Source: Burkholderia anthina
GTDB taxonomy: Bacteria; Pseudomonadota; Gammaproteobacteria; Burkholderiales; Burkholderiaceae
Reading direction: 5' to 3'
Assembly (NCBI RefSeq): GCF_001547525.1
Contig: NZ_LNJP01000003.1
Location: forward strand, 1,426,001 to 1,490,000
Length of the DNA: 64,000 nucleotides
In this document: positions 25,322-34,090 of the stretch, one piece after another
How positions within the stretch are numbered: the stretch's first letter is position 1
Layout: each line of letters begins with the position of its first letter
Program-made: the position numbers and the translations under genes
Notes under the pieces: model-generated
What the model saw: the letters and a program-made list of their open reading frames with translations, nothing else
The model's database searches: none
What the model was told of the DNA's origin: nothing

Positions 25322-25797
25322 AAGTTGCCCGAAAAGGCCGGCGCCATCCGCCGTTGACGCGCGAATGGCTGCTGCCGCTGCCGCTCGCGCATGCACGCGA
25401 CATCTCGCTGAAATGCCACATGGCGCTGGTCGCGCTGCGCGGCGAGCACGGTAGCGAAGCGCTGCTGATGCGGCTGCGCACGAGCGTGTATCTGGTCTTC
25501 CTCGCGCTCGACGATGCGGTCTCCCCCGATGCGACCATCGCCCTGTGCGTCGACGCGGAGCGCGTGCTGGACGCGAGCGCGGCGCGCGCCGCGCAAGGCG
25601 GTGCATGGACGCTACACGCCGACGAATGCGCGGTGCTCGAACGCGTGCTCGCCGCGAACGACGCGTGCGTCGCGACGCTCACGCGGCATCGGCTGGCGGA
25701 GCTGTGGCGTCATGTCTGCACGTTCGCTTCCGCCGAACAGCCGGGGTTGGTCGCGCAGGCCGCGACGAAGATGCGGGAGCCGGCCATTCTGCATTGA
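25318..25797 (+). CDS. conserved hypothetical protein
   Basis: The 159-residue, helix-rich protein begins MKVARKGRRHPPLTREWLLP. It has no signal peptide, membrane segment or recognised motif; the centre has LALDDAVSPDATIALCVDAE and the end HVCTFASAEQPGLVAQ. Codon bias (GC3) supports coding. It follows the 24717 gene on the same strand. Function unknown; the basic N terminus and helical layout suggest a cytosolic small regulator, but this is weak. Confidence 0.6.
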   Translation: MKVARKGRRHPPLTREWLLPLPLAHARDISLKCHMALVALRGEHGSEALLMRLRTSVYLVFLALDDAVSPDATIALCVDAERVLDASAARAAQGGAWTLHADECAVLERVLAANDACVATLTRHRLAELWRHVCTFASAEQPGLVAQAATKMREPAILH

Positions 25798-25967
25798 ACG
25801 GCTGGCCGACGGCCGCGTTTCATACGTGTCCGATTCCATCGCGCGGCCGCGCGCCGTCTAATGGCATGACTGGAACCCGGCGTGGCCGGGGGACGACAAT
25901 CCATCCTCGCGTTCGCGGCGATCGTGCGTGTCGACGCGAACGCATTCGTTTTCGGTCAGGAGGAGCG

Positions 25968-26228
25968 ATGGCGCTATACAGGAGCGGCGGCTACTTCACG
26001 TGCGGAAGTGGGCGCGCATTCAGCGAGAACCTGCCGCCGGGCAGCAGGGTGACGGTGGCGGGCATCTACCGATGCACCGTATGCGGCGACGAAATCGGCA
26101 TCGCGAAATCACAGAGATTGCCGTCGGAGGAAGCGCATCGGCACGATCTCGACCCGCCGTCCGATCCGCTGCTCGATCCGGGGCCGACCGCGTGGCAACT
26201 GATCGCCGCGGCGGAGTCGCGAAGCTAG
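25968..26228 (+). CDS. small zinc-ribbon-like protein
   Basis: The 86-residue protein has a strong AGGAGG Shine-Dalgarno. C12 and the pair C36-x2-C39 (GIYRCTVCGDEIGIAKSQRL), followed by His residues (EEAHRHD), suggest one zinc site. Proteins of this size beginning with a YRSGGYFTCG stretch are known in proteobacteria only as hypotheticals, to my knowledge. It is convergent with hpnH. Confidence 0.65.
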   Translation: MALYRSGGYFTCGSGRAFSENLPPGSRVTVAGIYRCTVCGDEIGIAKSQRLPSEEAHRHDLDPPSDPLLDPGPTAWQLIAAAESRS

Positions 26229-26297
26229 GCGGCGGACGTTCGTCCCCGCACGTACACGTGCAAGCGCCACGCGTCACACGGCGTCCGACAAAACAAA

Positions 26298-26325
26298 AGC
26301 GCCACGGAGCGAACTCCGTGGCGCT
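26298..26325 (-). terminator. rho-independent terminator of ispH-hpnH
   Basis: A 12-bp perfect stem (26298-26309/26314-26325) with a 4-nt loop is followed on the minus strand by TTTGTTTTG. It may also work for the plus-strand gene at 25968. Confidence 0.85.
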
Positions 26326-26376
26326 GCTTCGATGCGTGGCCGCTGAAGGCGCGAACCCCCGCGCGGCGAAACGCGC

Positions 26377-27537
26377 TTAAGCGGCCGTTGCCGACTTCGC
26401 CGGCTTCTGCAGCTTGCCCTTGCCGGCGCGCTGGATTTCCTCGAGCTTGATCTCGACGTGGCGCGAGAACACGTACTCGGCCGGACGCTGCTTCGCGATC
26501 GAGATGTCCGGTGCGAACGGGCCGTCGGTCTTGATGCCCTTGCGGCTCACGCGCAGCGCCTTCAGCGGGTTCGAGATCGTGTCCATCACGGCCGTGGCCT
26601 CGAAGCCGCAGTGGACCATGCAGTCCGCGCACTTCTCGTAGTTGCCGACGCCGTAGTTGTCCCACTCCGTCGTTTCCATCAGCTCCTTGAAGGTCTTCAC
26701 GTAACCTTCGCCGACCAGGTAGCACGGCTTCTGCCAGCCGAACACCGTACGCGCCGGGTTGCCCCACGGCGTGCACTTGTACGTCTGGTTGCCGGCCAGG
26801 AAGTCGAGGAACAGCGACGACTGGCTGAACGACCAGCGCTTGCCGCCTTCGCCGCGCTTCAGGATTTCGCGGAACAGGTTCTTCGTCTTGTCGCGGTTCA
26901 GGAAGTGCTGCTGATCCGGCGCGCGCTCGTACGCGTAGCCCGGCGACACGGTGATGCCGTCGACGCCGATCGGGCCCAGCGTGTCGAAGAACTTCGCGAC
27001 GCGCTCGGGGATCGCATCGTTGAACAGCGTGCAGTTGATGTTCACGCGGAAGCCGCGGCGCTTCGCTTCCTTGATCGCCGCGACCGCCTTGTCGTACACG
27101 CCTTCCTGCGACACGGAATGGTCGTGCATGTCCTTGTCGCCGTCGAGGTGGACCGACCAGACGAAATACGGGCTCGGCTGGTAGTCGTCCATCTTCTTTT
27201 CCATCAGCAGCGCGTTCGTGCACAGGTACACGAACTTCTTGCGCTTCATGATGCCCTTGACGATTTCCGGCATCTCCTTGTGGAGCAGCGGCTCGCCGCC
27301 GGCGATCGACACGACGGGCGCGCCGCACTCGTCGACGGCCTGCAGGCATTCCTCGACGGAAAGACGCTGGTTCAGGATCGGATCCGGATAATCGATCTTG
27401 CCGCAGCCGTTGCACGCGAGGTTGCAGCGGAACAGCGGCTCGAGCATCAGCGCGAGCGGATAGCGTTTGTTGCCGGACAGGTGCTGGCGCACGATGTAGG
27501 CGCCGACACGGACTTGCTGGAGCAGCGGAATAGACAA
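26377..27537 (-). CDS. hpnH: adenosyl-hopene transferase, radical SAM
   Basis: The 386-residue radical-SAM enzyme adds the 5'-deoxyadenosyl group to diploptene, the first step of C35 hopanoid side-chain synthesis. The [4Fe-4S] motif is C38-x3-C42-x2-C45 (LFRCNLACNGCGKIDYPDPI), with SIAGGEPLLH following. A C-terminal CADCMVHCGFE resembles an auxiliary Cys cluster. The Ala/Lys-rich tail (GKGKLQKPAKSATAA) is dispensable-looking. It lies 12 bp after the ispH stop, in an operon with it and closed by a strong terminator. Confidence 0.95.
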   Translation of the reverse strand: MSIPLLQQVRVGAYIVRQHLSGNKRYPLALMLEPLFRCNLACNGCGKIDYPDPILNQRLSVEECLQAVDECGAPVVSIAGGEPLLHKEMPEIVKGIMKRKKFVYLCTNALLMEKKMDDYQPSPYFVWSVHLDGDKDMHDHSVSQEGVYDKAVAAIKEAKRRGFRVNINCTLFNDAIPERVAKFFDTLGPIGVDGITVSPGYAYERAPDQQHFLNRDKTKNLFREILKRGEGGKRWSFSQSSLFLDFLAGNQTYKCTPWGNPARTVFGWQKPCYLVGEGYVKTFKELMETTEWDNYGVGNYEKCADCMVHCGFEATAVMDTISNPLKALRVSRKGIKTDGPFAPDISIAKQRPAEYVFSRHVEIKLEEIQRAGKGKLQKPAKSATAA

Positions 27538-27549
27538 GGGATGTCCTCC

Positions 27550-28491
27550 TTAAACTTCGCGGGCGACAGCTTGCGTGAGCTTCGCCGGCAACTTGAATTC
27601 GACTTTTTCTTCACGGCCCGCCATCGTCGCGACCTCGACGGGCCCCAGCGCGCGCAGCGCGCCGATTACATCCTCGACCATTTCCTCGGGCGCCGACGCG
27701 CCGGCGGTCAGGCCGACCGTCTGCACGCCCGCGAACCATTCGGCCTTCACTTCCGAGCCGTCGGCGACGAGATAGCTCGGCACACCGCTTTCGGTGCCGA
27801 TCTCGCGCAGGCGGTTCGAGTTCGAGCTGTTCGTCGCACCGACGACGAGCAGCACGTCAACCTGTTCGCTCAGCTCGCGCACGGCGGCCTGGCGATTCTG
27901 CGTGGCATAGCAGATGTCGCGCGTGTCCGGGCCGACGAGGTCGGTGAACCGGCGCTGCAGCGCTTCGATGATGCCGCGCGTGTCGTCCACCGACAGCGTG
28001 GTCTGCGTGATGTACGCGACCGGCGTGTCGACGGGCAACGTCAGCGTATCCACTTCGGCCTCGCTCTGCACGAGGATCACCTCGGCCGGAATCTGGCCGA
28101 TCGTGCCCTCGACTTCCGGGTGGCCCGCGTGGCCGATCAGGATCAGCCGGCGGCCCGCCGCGACGTACTGGCGGCCCTGCACGTGCACTTTCGTGACGAG
28201 CGGGCAGGTCGCGTCGAGCACGTCGAGCCCGCGCGTTTGCGCGTCGCGCTCGACCGTCTGGGCGACACCGTGCGCGCTGAAGATCGCGACAGCGCCGTGC
28301 GGCACCTCGTCGAGCTCCTCAACGAATCGTGCCCCTTTATTACGCAGATTTTCGACGACATGCCGGTTATGCACGATCTCGTGACGCACATAGACCGGCG
28401 CACCGTGCTGTTGCAGCGCGCGATCGACGATCTCGATCGCACGGACAACCCCCGCACAAAAGCCGCGGGGCTGGGCAAGGATGACTCGCAT
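27550..28491 (-). CDS. ispH: 4-hydroxy-3-methylbut-2-enyl diphosphate reductase
   Basis: The 313-residue IspH (LytB) performs the last MEP-pathway step, giving IPP and DMAPP. The three cluster cysteines are C12 (RGFCAGV), C96 (DATCPLV) and C194 (DICYAT); E126 in HPEVEGT is the catalytic glutamate. The start MRVILAQPRGFCAG is standard. Placement directly before hpnH suggests this is the hopanoid-associated copy, coupling isoprenoid precursor supply to hopanoid production; Burkholderia normally also has a second, housekeeping copy elsewhere. Confidence 0.95.
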   Translation of the reverse strand: MRVILAQPRGFCAGVVRAIEIVDRALQQHGAPVYVRHEIVHNRHVVENLRNKGARFVEELDEVPHGAVAIFSAHGVAQTVERDAQTRGLDVLDATCPLVTKVHVQGRQYVAAGRRLILIGHAGHPEVEGTIGQIPAEVILVQSEAEVDTLTLPVDTPVAYITQTTLSVDDTRGIIEALQRRFTDLVGPDTRDICYATQNRQAAVRELSEQVDVLLVVGATNSSNSNRLREIGTESGVPSYLVADGSEVKAEWFAGVQTVGLTAGASAPEEMVEDVIGALRALGPVEVATMAGREEKVEFKLPAKLTQAVAREV

Positions 28492-28783
28492 AGGTGAGCG
28501 AACTCCGACGACAGACGCCGGGGTTCGAGGCGCTGGCACGCGCTTGCTCGCCCCGGCTTGATGTTATGAAGGCAGGAACGAACCGGCCGGCCAGGCCCCG
28601 GAACCCCGAATTAATCGCGCATTTTAACCCTATCGGGCCGTCCTTGCTTCGGTGCCGTATCGACACCGTTGCAATTGCGGGAGAGCCGCGTCGGCGCTGG
28701 CGCGCGCGGAACCCGGTAAACTGCGCGGTTTCGCGGGCGGCCGCTCCGGCTGCCCGCCATCGCGCTCATTTCAAGGCCATTCG
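28492..28783. other. promoter region between ispH and hpnB
   Basis: The interval between ispH and hpnB is 402 bp including the leader ORF at 28784. This non-coding part must carry both divergent promoters. An AT-richer stretch lies around 28605-28630. No operator was recognised. Confidence 0.4.
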
Positions 28784-28897
28784 ATGACCGTCGATTCTTA
28801 CGCGTATTGCCCGTCCGCCCCTGCGGCGCCGGGTGTTTTGTTCCAGACCCTCATTGATGTCGCACGCGCCGGCGCCCGGCAGGGAGCAGGCCGATGA
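28784..28897 (+). CDS. possible leader peptide overlapping hpnB
   Basis: A 37-codon frame (MTVDSYAYCPSAPAAPGVLF and on) starts 10 nt after an AAGG and ends in TGA overlapping the hpnB ATG (ATGA). Such overlap would couple hpnB translation to the leader. Composition is plausible but the frame is too short to be sure. Confidence 0.3.
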   Translation: MTVDSYAYCPSAPAAPGVLFQTLIDVARAGARQGAGR

Positions 28898-30081
28898 TGC
28901 TCGCGATCGCCTTCCTGGTGTCCGGCCTGTCGCTGGTGATCTGGATCGTGCTGCTCGTCGCGCGCGGCGGCTTCTGGCGCGCGCAGCCCGCGCGGCCGCT
29001 GCCGCCCGACGCCCGCGGCGCGGCGGCCGAGGCCGGCTGGCCGGCCGTCGTGGCCGTCGTGCCGGCGCGCAACGAAGCCGACGTGATCGCCCGCGCGGCG
29101 ACTTCGCTGCTCGAGCAGGACTATCCGGGCGACTTTCATCTGATCATCGTCGACGACCACAGCGACGACGGCACCGCCGACGCGGCCCGCGCGGCCGCGC
29201 TCGCGATCAACCGCGCCGACCGGCTGACGGTGCTGAGCGCGAAGCCGCTGCCGGCCGGCTGGTCGGGCAAGGTGTGGGCGCAGTCGCAGGGGATCGCGGC
29301 CGTGCAGACGCTTGGCCTGCCGGCCGACTACCTGTTGCTGACGGATGCCGACATCGGTCATCCGCCCGACGCCGTCGCGCAGCTCGTCACGCGCGCGCAG
29401 GCCGAAAATCGCGATCTCGTGTCGCTGATGGTGCGGCTGCGCTGCGATTCGTTCTGGGAAAAGGCGTTGATTCCGGCGTTCGTGTTCTTCTTCGCGAAGC
29501 TGTACCCGTTCTCGTGGATCAACAACCCGCGCAACCGGACGGCCGGCGCCGCGGGCGGCTGCATGCTCGTGAAGCGCACGGCGCTCGAGGAAGCGGGCGG
29601 CATCGAATCGATTCGCGGCGCGCTGATCGACGACTGCAGCCTTGCCGCGCAGATCAAGCATCGCGGCGGCGGCCGTCATCCGATCCGGCTCGATCTCGCC
29701 GATCGCAGCGTGTCGCTGCGCCCGTACGACAGCTGGCGCGACATCTGGAACATGATCGCGCGCACCGCGTTCACGCAGCTGCACTATTCGCCGCTGCTGC
29801 TGGCCGGCACGCTGCTCGGGATGACGATCATCTATCTGGTGCCGCCCGTCGCCGCGCTGGCCTACGGCGCGCGCGCATGGCCGGCCTGGCTCGCGTGGGC
29901 GTCGATGTGCGCCGCGTATGCGCCGATGCTGCGCTACTACCGGCGCTCGCCGCTGTGGGCGCCCGCGCTGCCGCTCGTCGCGCTGTTCTACGTCGGCGCG
30001 ACGTTCGCGTCCGCGTGGCGTTACTGGCGCGGCAAGGGCGGCCAGTGGAAGGCGCGCGTGCAGGCGCCGGTGGAGCGCTGA
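28894..30081 (+). CDS. hpnB: hopanoid-associated glycosyltransferase HpnB
   Basis: The 395-residue family-2 glycosyltransferase has an N-terminal membrane segment (about 3-23), the nucleotide-binding VDDHSDDGT (86-94) and the metal-binding LTDAD (149-153), then ALIDDCSLAAQIK. Three C-terminal membrane segments follow (about 305-375). HpnB-type proteins are encoded in hopanoid loci; their sugar and acceptor are not firmly established. A second ATG three bases downstream is an equally possible start. It is followed by a hairpin terminator. Confidence 0.9.
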   Translation: MMLAIAFLVSGLSLVIWIVLLVARGGFWRAQPARPLPPDARGAAAEAGWPAVVAVVPARNEADVIARAATSLLEQDYPGDFHLIIVDDHSDDGTADAARAAALAINRADRLTVLSAKPLPAGWSGKVWAQSQGIAAVQTLGLPADYLLLTDADIGHPPDAVAQLVTRAQAENRDLVSLMVRLRCDSFWEKALIPAFVFFFAKLYPFSWINNPRNRTAGAAGGCMLVKRTALEEAGGIESIRGALIDDCSLAAQIKHRGGGRHPIRLDLADRSVSLRPYDSWRDIWNMIARTAFTQLHYSPLLLAGTLLGMTIIYLVPPVAALAYGARAWPAWLAWASMCAAYAPMLRYYRRSPLWAPALPLVALFYVGATFASAWRYWRGKGGQWKARVQAPVER

Positions 30082-30131
30082 TCCACGCCGGCGGATGCCG
30101 CCGCCGTACCGATAAACCGGCCCCCTGAAAA

Positions 30132-30171
30132 CACACAGCCCGGATCGACGCAAGCCGATTCGGGCTGTGTG
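30132..30171. terminator. terminator between hpnB and the repeat-protein gene
   Basis: CACACAGCCCG (30132-30142) pairs with CGGGCTGTGTG (30161-30171), with CTTT following on the plus strand. The genes on either side are convergent. Confidence 0.75.
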
Positions 30172-30203
30172 CTTTCCGGCCGGTTGCCGGCCGATGCCGG
30201 CGC

Positions 30204-31610
30204 TTACCGCTGCGTCAGCATCATGTACATCTGGATCACGACGTCCGGCGAGAACGTGAACGGCACCCAGCCGTAGCCCGTGTGGCGCGCGACCAGCAGG
30301 CGGTCGCCGTTCGCCTGCTTCTGCACGGCCATCATCGGGTTCTTCGTCGTCACGAAACGCCAGCCGGCCGGAATGCCGGGCGGCGGCTCCGGCTGCATCG
30401 ACGCGCGTGCATGCGCGAGCTCCTCGATCAACTGGCCCAGTTGCTCGGGATGCAGCGTGATCGACTGGCCGTTGATGGACAGCGTGAGTTCGTTCTGGGA
30501 CGGGCGCGACACGTGCAGCGTCGCCTTGTCGGCCGGCGCGGCAGCGGCGTCGGCTTCAGTCGCGGTTTCGGCTTGCGCGGTCGGAATCGGTGCCGTCTCG
30601 GCATCGGCCGGCGCGCCGGCTGCTTCGACCACTTCGACCGTCCCGACCGTTTCAGCCGCGGCCGGCGCGGCCGCGTTCACGGACGCTGGCGGCGCCACCG
30701 CCGGCTCGACGACTTCAGCCGCCACGGCGGTTGCCGCCGCGCTCGTCGCGGCTTCCTGGACGACGGCCTCGACCAGCGCCTCGGCGTCGGCGATGGCCTT
30801 CGCGTGGTGCTGCGCGGCCGCTTCGGCCTGGGCGATCGCCTCGGTATGGCGCTGCGTGATGGCTTCGGCTTCGGCGGTGGCCTCGGCGTGGCGTTGCGCG
30901 GCGGCTTCGGCCTGGGCGATCGCCTCGGCGTGGCGCTGCGTGACGGCTTCGGCCTCGGCGGTCGCTTCGGCGTGACGCCGGGCGGCGGCCTGCGTGTCGG
31001 CGAGCGCCTGCGTGTGACGCTGGGCGAGCGCCTCGGCCTCGGCGATCGCGGCCCGGTGGCGCTGCGCGGCGGCCTCGGCTTCGGCGGTCGCTTCCGCGTG
31101 GCGCTTCGCGGCGGCTTCGGCTTCGGCGGTCGCCGCCGCATGACGTTGCGCGGCCGCTTCGGCTTCGGTCGCGGCGGCGTGATGACGCTGCGCGGCGGCC
31201 TCGGCTTCGGCGATCGCGGCCGCGTGCCGCTGCGATGCGGCCTCGGCATCCGCGTGACGTTGCGCGAGCGCTTCGGTCAGCGCGGTGGCTTCCGCATGGC
31301 GCTGCGAAGCGGCTTCGGCCTGCGCGGCGGCATCGGTATGACGTTGGGCGGCCGCTTCGGCGACGGCGGTGGCATCGGCATGGCGCCGCTGCGCGGCTTC
31401 GGCATCGGCGGCTGCGGCCGTGTGGCGCTGCGCGGCGGCCTTCGCTTCGGCTTCCGCCGCCGCGTGGCGCTCGGCGGCAGCCCGGGCCTCCGCCGCGGCG
31501 GCGCGCGCGAAGGCTTCCGCGCTGCGTGCCGCCTGCTGGGCGGCGTGGTGATCGTGGAGGAGCTGATCGACGCCCGTGGCGAGCGAAGCGATCTGATCGT
31601 TGAGGTTCAT
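30204..31610 (-). CDS. long 14-residue-repeat coiled-coil protein with a conserved C-terminal domain
   Basis: The 468-residue protein consists of a short N-terminal region (MNLNDQIASLATGVDQLLHD), then about 17 tandem 14-residue repeats with consensus AEAAAQRHAEATAE (about 30-270), a low-complexity Ala/Glu/Pro linker (270-370) and a conserved-looking domain (370-468) with LTLSINGQSITLHPEQLGQL and GWRFVTTKNPMMAVQK. The 14-residue period equals two heptads, predicting one very long helix. No signal peptide or membrane segment. Function unknown; position between hpnB and hpnA suggests, but does not prove, a link to hopanoid-rich membranes. Confidence 0.8.
   Translation of the reverse strand: MNLNDQIASLATGVDQLLHDHHAAQQAARSAEAFARAAAAEARAAAERHAAAEAEAKAAAQRHTAAAADAEAAQRRHADATAVAEAAAQRHTDAAAQAEAASQRHAEATALTEALAQRHADAEAASQRHAAAIAEAEAAAQRHHAAATEAEAAAQRHAAATAEAEAAAKRHAEATAEAEAAAQRHRAAIAEAEALAQRHTQALADTQAAARRHAEATAEAEAVTQRHAEAIAQAEAAAQRHAEATAEAEAITQRHTEAIAQAEAAAQHHAKAIADAEALVEAVVQEAATSAAATAVAAEVVEPAVAPPASVNAAAPAAAETVGTVEVVEAAGAPADAETAPIPTAQAETATEADAAAAPADKATLHVSRPSQNELTLSINGQSITLHPEQLGQLIEELAHARASMQPEPPPGIPAGWRFVTTKNPMMAVQKQANGDRLLVARHTGYGWVPFTFSPDVVIQMYMMLTQR
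30780..31500. repeat. 42-bp coding tandem repeats within the repeat-protein gene
   Basis: The DNA encoding the 14-residue units is a degenerate 42-bp tandem array (recurrent GCGTGGCGCTGCG and GCTTCGGC blocks on the plus strand). Units are similar enough for recombination to change copy number. Confidence 0.75.
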
Positions 31611-31690
31611 GCGTGTCTTCTCTGCGTAAGACCCGCGATTTTAACCGCTGCGCCGATGCCGGTCCGTGCGCGACGTGTAACAAAGTGCGC

Positions 31691-31715
31691 AAAGCGGCGC
31701 GAGGTGCGCCGCTTT
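31691..31715 (-). terminator. terminator after hpnA
   Basis: AAAGCGGCGC/GCGCCGCTTT form a 10-bp stem with a 5-nt loop, beginning 3 bp after the hpnA stop. Confidence 0.65.
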
Positions 31716-31718
31716 GTG

Positions 31719-32726
31719 TTACTTCAGGTAGCCCGCCGAGCCGAACCAGTCGAGCGCATCGCGCAGCCCTTCGCGATACGGGCGCGCCCGGTAGCCGAGC
31801 TCGCGCTCGGCCTTCGCGGACGTGAAATACATCTTGTTCTTCGACATCCGCAGCCCGTCCACGGTGACGAACGGCTCCTTCTTCGTGAACTTCGCGACCG
31901 CTTCGGCGCCCACCGCGAGCGGATACAGCGGCCAGCGCGGCAGCGCGATCGTCGGCGCCTTGCGGCTCGTCATCTGCGCGATGTCCGCGAGCATCTGCTG
32001 CAGCGGCAGGTTCTCGCCGCCGAGGATGTAGCGCTCGCCGATCCGGCCGCGCTCGAGCGCGAGGAAGTGGCCGTGCGCGACGTCGTCGACGTGCACGAGG
32101 TTCAGCCCCGTATCGACGAACGCGGGAATCTTGCCGAGCGCGGCCTCGACGATGATGCGGCCGGTCGGCGTCGGTTTCACGTCGCGCGGGCCGATCGGCG
32201 TCGACGGATTGACGATCACGGCCGGCAGCCCTTCGTCGGCGATCATCCGTTCGACCGCGCGCTCCGCGAGCACCTTGCTGCGCTTGTATACGCCGATCGC
32301 CTGCTCGGCCGTGAGCGGCCGGTTCTCGTCGGACGGGTCGCCGGCGCTCGTCACCTTCAGCGTCGCGACGCTGCTCGTGTAGACGATCCGCTCGACGCCT
32401 TCCGCGCGGGCCGCGCGCATCGTCGCGACCGCGCCTTCGAGGTTCGCGCGCTCGATCTCGTCGGGGTCGGGCGCCCACAGCCGGTAGTCGGCCGCCACGT
32501 GCAGCAGGTAGCGCACGCCGCGCAGCGCGGCGCGCATCGACGCCTCGTCGCGCATGTCGCCGGTGACGATCTCGGCATCGAGATCCGCGACGTTCGTGCG
32601 CGGGCTGGTCGGGCGCACGAGCACGCGCACCGCATAGCCTTTCTGCTGCGCGATGCGCGCGACGGCCGAGCCGACGAAACCGGACGCGCCGGTGACGAGA
32701 ACGAGATCGCGGGAAGTATCAGTCAT
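31719..32726 (-). CDS. hpnA: hopanoid-associated sugar epimerase HpnA
   Basis: The 335-residue extended-SDR protein has the NAD-binding VTGASGFVGSAV, the catalytic Y147-x3-K151 in GVYKRSK, and VDDVAHGHFLALERGRIGER in the C-terminal half. HpnA is a conserved marker of hopanoid gene clusters, predicted to act as a sugar epimerase/dehydratase in head-group maturation. AAGGAAAC precedes the ATG; a longer upstream frame is not supported. Here it is separated from hpnB by the repeat-protein gene and transcribed in the opposite direction. Confidence 0.92.
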   Translation of the reverse strand: MTDTSRDLVLVTGASGFVGSAVARIAQQKGYAVRVLVRPTSPRTNVADLDAEIVTGDMRDEASMRAALRGVRYLLHVAADYRLWAPDPDEIERANLEGAVATMRAARAEGVERIVYTSSVATLKVTSAGDPSDENRPLTAEQAIGVYKRSKVLAERAVERMIADEGLPAVIVNPSTPIGPRDVKPTPTGRIIVEAALGKIPAFVDTGLNLVHVDDVAHGHFLALERGRIGERYILGGENLPLQQMLADIAQMTSRKAPTIALPRWPLYPLAVGAEAVAKFTKKEPFVTVDGLRMSKNKMYFTSAKAERELGYRARPYREGLRDALDWFGSAGYLK

Positions 32727-32877
32727 GCGTTTCCTTCTGGGCCGCGCGGGCGGCGCGGCGGTTGGCATCGGCGAGATTGTACGTGGTCGGCGGGGGCGGC
32801 GACGCCCGGCCGGCGCGTGTGCGAAGCGGCCGACGCGACTACAATGCCGGGCTTGAATGCAACCGGAGGGCGATGCG

Positions 32878-33174
32878 ATGAGCCGCAACGAGCTGGACGA
32901 ACGGATCGAGACCTACTACGTGCGGGTGCGCGGCGTCGTGCAGGGCGTCGGCTTTCGTCACGCGACGGTGCGCGAGGCGCATGCGCTGAAGCTGCGCGGC
33001 TGGGTCGCGAATCTCGAGGACGGCACCGTCGAGGCGATGATCCAGGGGCCCGGCGCACAGATCGACCGGATGCTCGCGTGGCTGCGTCACGGGCCGCCCG
33101 CCGCGCGCGTGACCGAGGTGACGTTCGAGGAACGCCGCACCGAGAAGCGCTTCGAACGTTTCCAGCAGCAGTAA
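32878..33174 (+). CDS. acyP: acylphosphatase
   Basis: The 98-residue enzyme hydrolyses acyl phosphates. Its active-site signature is complete: YVRVRGVVQGVGFRHATV (catalytic Arg in VGFR) and GWVANLEDGTVEA (catalytic Asn). A GGAGGG precedes the ATG at 32878; a start 21 bp upstream is less likely. rarD follows by 16 bp, so they are probably co-transcribed. Confidence 0.93.
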   Translation: MSRNELDERIETYYVRVRGVVQGVGFRHATVREAHALKLRGWVANLEDGTVEAMIQGPGAQIDRMLAWLRHGPPAARVTEVTFEERRTEKRFERFQQQ

Positions 33175-33190
33175 GGGGCACACGACGATC

Positions 33191-34090
33191 ATGACGGGGT
33201 ATCCGGAGGCGGGGCGCGGCCTCATGCTGTCGGTGATGGCGTCGACGCTGTTCGCGCTGATGTCCGCTTACGCGAAACTGCTCGCGCCGCTCACGGGGCT
33301 CGACGTCTTCGCGTGGCGCATCCTCTGGACCGCGCCGGGCGCGCTCGCGCTGATCGCGCTGCGCGGCCGCTGGCCGGCGCTCGTCGCGCTCGCCGCGCGC
33401 GGTGCGCGCGACTGGCGCCTGCTGATCGCGCTGCCGGTGAGCGCGGCGCTGCTCGGCGTGCAGCTGTGGCTGTTCCTGTGGGCGCCGCTGCACGGCCGCA
33501 TGCTCGAAGTGTCGCTCGGCTATTTCCTGCTGCCGCTGACGATGGTGCTCGTCGGCCGCTTCTACTATCGCGAACGGCTCGACCCGCTGCAATGGGCGGC
33601 GGTCGCCTGTGCGGCGCTCGGTGTCGCGCACGAGGTGTGGGCGACGCGCGCGTTCGCGTGGCCGACGCTGGTCGTCGCGCTCGGCTATCCGCCGTATTTC
33701 GTGCTGCGCCGGCGGATCAGCGCCGATTCGCTGGCCGCGTTCGCGATCGAGATCGTGCTGCTGTGCCCGGTCGCGTTCGCGATGGTCGCGGCGAGCACGA
33801 CGCGTGTCGCCGGCCATCCGCTGCTGTGGGCCGCGCTGCTGCCGGGGCTCGGCATTCTCAGCACGCTCGCGCTCGCGAGCTACCTGAAGGCGAGCCGCAT
33901 GCTGCCGATGGCGCTGTTCGGGATTCTCGGCTACGTCGAGCCGGTGCTGCTCGTCGTGGTGTCGCTGCTGCTGCTCGGCGAAACGCTGAGCGTCGCGCAA
34001 CTCGCGACGTACGGGCCGATCTGGGCCGCCGTCGCGCTCACCGCGTGGCACGGCGCGATGCTGATGCGGCGCCTGCCCGCGCGCGGGTAA
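33191..34090 (+). CDS. rarD: RarD family EamA/DMT transporter
   Basis: The 299-residue membrane protein has ten predicted helices and the RarD pattern: GLMLSVMASTLFALMSAYAK near the start, VFAWRILWTAPGA, SLGYFLLPLTMVLVGRFYY and ASRMLPMALFGILGYVEPVL. RarD proteins are drug/metabolite transporters with poorly known substrates. It lies directly downstream of acyP on the same strand. Confidence 0.88.
   Translation: MTGYPEAGRGLMLSVMASTLFALMSAYAKLLAPLTGLDVFAWRILWTAPGALALIALRGRWPALVALAARGARDWRLLIALPVSAALLGVQLWLFLWAPLHGRMLEVSLGYFLLPLTMVLVGRFYYRERLDPLQWAAVACAALGVAHEVWATRAFAWPTLVVALGYPPYFVLRRRISADSLAAFAIEIVLLCPVAFAMVAASTTRVAGHPLLWAALLPGLGILSTLALASYLKASRMLPMALFGILGYVEPVLLVVVSLLLLGETLSVAQLATYGPIWAAVALTAWHGAMLMRRLPARG

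Noticed and set aside
30282..33194. 970-codon open frame on the plus strand
   Set aside because: It is antisense to the repeat-protein gene and hpnA, both of which have domains, start signals and terminators.
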